Source: Pelosinus fermentans DSM 17108 (GTDB lineage: Bacteria > Bacillota > Negativicutes > DSM-13327). Taken from it: DNA of 64,000 nucleotides. Location of the stretch: positions 1,988,001 to 2,052,000 of the forward strand of contig NZ_AKVN02000001.1 in NCBI RefSeq assembly GCF_000271485.2, in the 5' to 3' direction. The notes under the pieces are model-generated. The model ran no database searches. It was not told the origin of the DNA and saw nothing but the letters and a program-made list of their open reading frames with translations. Shown one piece after another: positions 60,977 to 64,000 of this stretch. The first letter of the stretch is position 1. Each line of letters begins with the position of its first letter. Made by a program: the position numbers and the translations under genes.

Positions 60977-61596
60977 AAATCTGTGGCATCACATCTGTAG
61001 AAATAGCCCAAGGGGCTAAAGATCTGGGAGCTGATTTGATTGGCTTTGTGTTTGCAGAAAGTAAGCGCCGCATCGATGTAAAAAAGGCTCATCAAATTGG
61101 GCAGGAAGTGAAAGGAATCGGCAAGGCTGGTGTTTTTGTTAATGCGCCTCTTCAGGAAGTACAAGAGATTGCAGCGTATTGTCAGTTAGATTATGTTCAG
61201 CTGCATGGCGAAGAGACTTCAGAGTATTGTCAGTCTGTTGGCAGACCCGTTATTAAAGCATTCCGGGTAGCTCCTGGCTTTAATCTAGAAAGAAGTAAGG
61301 AGTATACTGCTGATTGGATTCTTTTAGACAGCTTTACCCCTGGGCAATATGGCGGAACGGGAATCACTTTTGACTGGCAGTCGCTGCAGGATTTTACTTC
61401 TCAAAGTCATATCCCAGTGATGGTAGCTGGCGGCCTTACTCCTGAAAATGTTGGAACAGCCATTTCTCTATTATCTCCTAATGGGATAGATGTTTCAGGA
61501 GGTGTCGAAACCAATGGGATGAAGGATATAAAAAAAATCCAAGAGTTTATGATTGCTGCTCGCAGGGCAGAAGGAGGCAAAGCCAATGTTAAATGA
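60967..61596 (+). CDS. trpF: Phosphoribosylanthranilate isomerase with apparent AUU start
   Basis: Isomerises phosphoribosylanthranilate; a TIM barrel of 209 residues. Conserved parts are IIKICGIT at the N-terminus (catalytic Cys), DYVQLHGEE, LLDSFTPGQYGGTGITFDW and AGGLTPENV. The N-terminal motif lies upstream of the first canonical start, TTG 61036. Between the in-frame stop at 60940 and that TTG there is no ATG, GTG or TTG. ATT 60967 gives MIIKICG and sits 7 bases after AAGGAGG (60953-60959), so AUU initiation is the best reading. It overlaps both trpD and trpC. Confidence 0.88.
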   Translation: MIIKICGITSVEIAQGAKDLGADLIGFVFAESKRRIDVKKAHQIGQEVKGIGKAGVFVNAPLQEVQEIAAYCQLDYVQLHGEETSEYCQSVGRPVIKAFRVAPGFNLERSKEYTADWILLDSFTPGQYGGTGITFDWQSLQDFTSQSHIPVMVAGGLTPENVGTAISLLSPNGIDVSGGVETNGMKDIKKIQEFMIAARRAEGGKANVK

Positions 61597-62356
61597 AATT
61601 GTAACGAAAAAACGCCGAGAGGTGGCGATACAAAAAAGTAAGAGACCTCTTAGCCAATTTGAAAAGGATATTATAAAAGGAGATTCTCGTTTTCGTGAAA
61701 GGATTACAGAAAATTCATGGGCACTTATTGCAGAATGTAAGTTGGCTTCCCCGGCTAAAGGGGAGCTGTGTACTGCATATACAGAATGTGAATTAGCTCA
61801 GATCTACACGGCTAATGGCGCAACAGCCCTTTCGATACACACAGATAAACATTTTAAAGGGAAGCTGGAGAATATCAAAATGGTCAAGGCTGTTACTGAT
61901 TTGCCCATTTTACGCAAAGATTTTATTATTGATGCATACCAGATTTATGAATCCAGATGGGCAGGGGCAGATGCCATATTACTGATTGCAGCAGTGTTAA
62001 GTGATGAAGAGATGAACGAGTATCTAGAGGTGGCGGCTATGCTTGGCCTGGATTGCCTGGTAGAGGTTCATACATTGGAGGAACTCCTGCGGGTGCAAAA
62101 AACTTCAGCGGTGCTAGTGGGGATTAATAATCGCGATTTGAAGACCTTTACTACTGACATTAGTAATACGTTTGCTTTATTGCCTTATTGCTCTTCGAAG
62201 GTTGTACTAATTAGTGAAAGCGGCATCAAAAATCAAGAAGATGCTAAAAGACTGCAAGAGGCAGGAGTAAAAGGAATATTGGTAGGAGAGGGATTGGTTT
62301 GTGCTCATGATATTGGTCGGATGACACAGGAAATGGCATTGTGCCAAGGGCAGTGA
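61586..62356 (+). CDS. trpC: Indole-3-glycerol phosphate synthase
   Basis: Closes the indole ring. A TIM barrel of 256 residues from ATG 61586, 8 bases after AAGGAGG, overlapping the end of trpF. Motifs are LIAECKLASPAKGEL, where many homologues read AEIKRASPSKG (the catalytic Lys is kept), LPILRKDFIIDAYQIYE, NNRDLKTF and ISESGI. It follows trpF, the reverse of the common trpC-trpF order. The substitution of Cys and Leu in the first motif is unusual but leaves the known catalytic residues intact. Confidence 0.94.
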   Translation: MLNEIVTKKRREVAIQKSKRPLSQFEKDIIKGDSRFRERITENSWALIAECKLASPAKGELCTAYTECELAQIYTANGATALSIHTDKHFKGKLENIKMVKAVTDLPILRKDFIIDAYQIYESRWAGADAILLIAAVLSDEEMNEYLEVAAMLGLDCLVEVHTLEELLRVQKTSAVLVGINNRDLKTFTTDISNTFALLPYCSSKVVLISESGIKNQEDAKRLQEAGVKGILVGEGLVCAHDIGRMTQEMALCQGQ

Positions 62357-62386
62357 TGCAGCTGAAATAATAAGGAGGAATAGAAT

Positions 62387-63568
62387 ATGCCTGATAAAAA
62401 TGGGAAATTCGGGGAATTTGGTGGCCGATTTGTACCAGAGACGGTGATGCCGGCTTTGATTGAACTGGAAGAACGTTACGAAGCATTAAAGAATGATGCA
62501 GCTTTTCAGGAGGAACTGCACTTTTATTTACAGGAGTATGCAGGTCGTCCCACTGCCTTATATTTTGCAAAGAATTTGACAGCACATTATGGACGGGGAA
62601 AAATCTACTTAAAACGGGAAGATTTACTGCATACAGGAGCTCATAAAATCAATAATGCTATTGGGCAGGCTCTGCTGGCTCGTCGCATGGGGAAAAAGAA
62701 AATTGTGGCTGAGACGGGTGCCGGACAGCATGGTGTAGCTTGCGCTACCGTTGCAGCTCTCTTTGGTCTAGAATGTCGTGTATATATGGGAAAAGAAGAT
62801 ATTGAACGGCAGGCTTTAAATGTATTTCGTATGCGGCTCTTGGGGACCGAGGTAATACCTGTGACGAGTGGCACTGGTACGTTAAAGGATGCTACAAGCG
62901 AGGCTATTCGCTACTGGGTAACGAATGTAGAAGATACTCATTATATTATTGGCTCTGTCGTAGGACCTCATCCCTATCCTATGATTGTACGGGATTTTCA
63001 AAAGATCATTGGTGAAGAAGTAAAAGAGCAAATCCTGAAATGTAATATAGAAAAATTAAAGTATATTGTTGCTTGTATCGGTGGAGGCAGTAATGCCATG
63101 GGAATGTTTTATTCCTTTCGCAACGACAAAGCGATTACTAAAATTGGTGTAGAGGCGGCAGGTAAAGGCATCACTACCAATGAGCATGCGGCATCCTTGA
63201 CAGAAGGGCGTCCAGGCGTGCTGCACGGAGCATTTAGTTATTTATTGCAAGATAAGGATGGGCAGATCATTGAACCCTATTCCATTTCTGCTGGTCTTGA
63301 TTATCCTGGCGTTGGTCCCGAACATTCCTTTTTTAAAGATAGTGGAATCGTTGAATATAAAGCAGTCACGGATGAGGAGGCATTGCAAGCATTTAAACGC
63401 CTGGCCCGTATAGAAGGGATTATTCCAGCTTTGGAAAGTTCTCATGCATTGGCATATTTAGAAGAAATTATGCCGAAGACGCAATTAGATGAAACGGTAA
63501 TTGTTTGTCTTTCTGGTCGTGGTGACAAAGATGTAGATATGGCAATAAAAGTAATGGGGGGATTATAA
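62387..63568 (+). CDS. trpB: Tryptophan synthase beta chain
   Basis: PLP enzyme that condenses indole with serine. It has 393 residues and begins with [19 protein letters not shown]. The PLP lysine is in [15 protein letters not shown] (about residue 86), GAGQHGVA and the phosphate-binding [12 protein letters not shown] follow, and the C-terminal CLSGRGDKD is typical of TrpB1. AAGGAGGAA precedes the ATG. Its stop overlaps the trpA start by one base (TAATG), matching the alpha2-beta2 complex. Confidence 0.97.
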   Translation: MPDKNGKFGEFGGRFVPETVMPALIELEERYEALKNDAAFQEELHFYLQEYAGRPTALYFAKNLTAHYGRGKIYLKREDLLHTGAHKINNAIGQALLARRMGKKKIVAETGAGQHGVACATVAALFGLECRVYMGKEDIERQALNVFRMRLLGTEVIPVTSGTGTLKDATSEAIRYWVTNVEDTHYIIGSVVGPHPYPMIVRDFQKIIGEEVKEQILKCNIEKLKYIVACIGGGSNAMGMFYSFRNDKAITKIGVEAAGKGITTNEHAASLTEGRPGVLHGAFSYLLQDKDGQIIEPYSISAGLDYPGVGPEHSFFKDSGIVEYKAVTDEEALQAFKRLARIEGIIPALESSHALAYLEEIMPKTQLDETVIVCLSGRGDKDVDMAIKVMGGL

Positions 63569-64000
63569 TGTCAAATTTGTCGGAAACGTTGCAAGGATTA
63601 AAAGCGTCAGGACGCAAGGGGCTTATTGTCTATCTAACAGCTGGTTACCCTGATTATGCCACAACATTAGAAACTGTTTTGGCGATGGAAGCAGAAGGAG
63701 CAGACGTGATTGAAATTGGCATTCCTTTTTCTGATCCCATTGCCGATGGACCTGTGATTCAACATGCTGCTACCTTAGCCTTAAAGGCGGGTGCAACTAC
63801 TGCGAAGTCCATAGAATTAGTTGCCCAAATACGTAAAAACTCTCGTATTCCCTTAGTGGTTATGACCTATGTCAATAGTATATTAGGGTATGGAAAAGAA
63901 AAGTTTATTGCTGATTTTGTTAAGGCGGGAATCGATGGGCTTATTGTACCTGATTTACCTCTTGAAGAGGCCGGTTTATTAGAAGATATTTGTAAAAGGC
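63568..64000 (+). CDS. trpA: Tryptophan synthase alpha chain (3' truncated by window end)
   Basis: Cleaves indole-3-glycerol phosphate to indole, which is channelled to TrpB. Only the first 144 residues are in the window. It starts at ATG 63568 after GGGGGA and overlaps trpB. LIVYLTAGYPDYATTLE, the catalytic Glu in ADVIEIGIPFSDPIADGP and LVVMTYVNSILGYG with the catalytic Asp region further on (GLIVPDLPLEEA) are all present. The remainder of about 120 residues lies beyond base 64000. Confidence 0.96.
   Translation, partial: MSNLSETLQGLKASGRKGLIVYLTAGYPDYATTLETVLAMEAEGADVIEIGIPFSDPIADGPVIQHAATLALKAGATTAKSIELVAQIRKNSRIPLVVMTYVNSILGYGKEKFIADFVKAGIDGLIVPDLPLEEAGLLEDICKR

Overview
The window reads as the chromosome of an AT-rich, spore-forming, diderm Firmicute of the Negativicutes, most like Sporomusaceae such as Pelosinus. 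This is inferred from gene content and order; no search was run. Support: a clostridial-type Rnf complex; the sporulation genes spoIVFA, spoIVFB and spo0B sitting in the Bacillus-type order next to rplU-prp-rpmA and obg; minE together with minCD, which Bacillus lacks; T-box control of trp genes; and Firmicute-type L27 with a cleavable N-terminus plus its protease Prp.

Layout. 0-1.9 kb: end of an rnf operon (rnfE-A-B). 1.9-4.1 kb: a small membrane transporter, a DUF4321 protein, maf and radC. 4.1-13.6 kb: cell shape and division genes (mreBCD, mrdA, minCDE, rodA) running into spoIVFA-spoIVFB. 13.8-19.0 kb: two radical-SAM-associated proteins, RNase G, and rplU-prp-rpmA behind a clear promoter and leader. 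19.2-23.8 kb: a short spo0B-like gene, obg, yhbY, proB, proA. 23.9-44.0 kb: an accessory region that appears inserted between proBA and nadD. It holds GDP-sugar genes (gmd, fcl and a second gmd-like gene), several unusual glycosyltransferases and fusion proteins, a Cys-rich protein and a MacAB-like ABC exporter. 44.0-48.2 kb: nadD, an RRM protein, yqeK, an LCP protein, rsfS, cvfB. 48.4-54.5 kb: cheV, tRNA-Ala(GGC), a stand-alone RadC/JAB protein, several small unknown genes, a formate/nitrite-type channel and an M20 amidase. 54.7-64 kb: aromatic amino acid biosynthesis (aroD, aroK, aroC, aroF, then T-box-trpDFCBA).

The most interesting signal is in the aromatic region. Two short genes, at 55849-55986 (+) and 59240-59401 (-), encode related peptides extremely rich in Phe, Tyr and Trp. 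Each has a near-consensus sigma-A promoter, a good ribosome binding site and, just after its stop codon, an intrinsic terminator with nearly the same stem. They sit upstream of aroK and of aroF-aroC respectively. This is the layout of leader-peptide transcription attenuation, applied to shikimate genes in an organism whose trp operon beside them uses a T-box.

Other notable points: trpF has no canonical start codon and appears to begin at AUU; the trp order is D-F-C-B-A without trpEG at its head; mreB and a macB-type ATPase gene each carry a one-base frameshift at a G5 run where the family sequence calls for G6; a 942-residue fusion joins an adenylating enzyme, a carrier-like segment and an unrecognised domain; one glycosyltransferase-like domain occurs both fused and free in neighbouring divergent genes; and a perfect 55-base palindrome lies in front of a small membrane protein gene.
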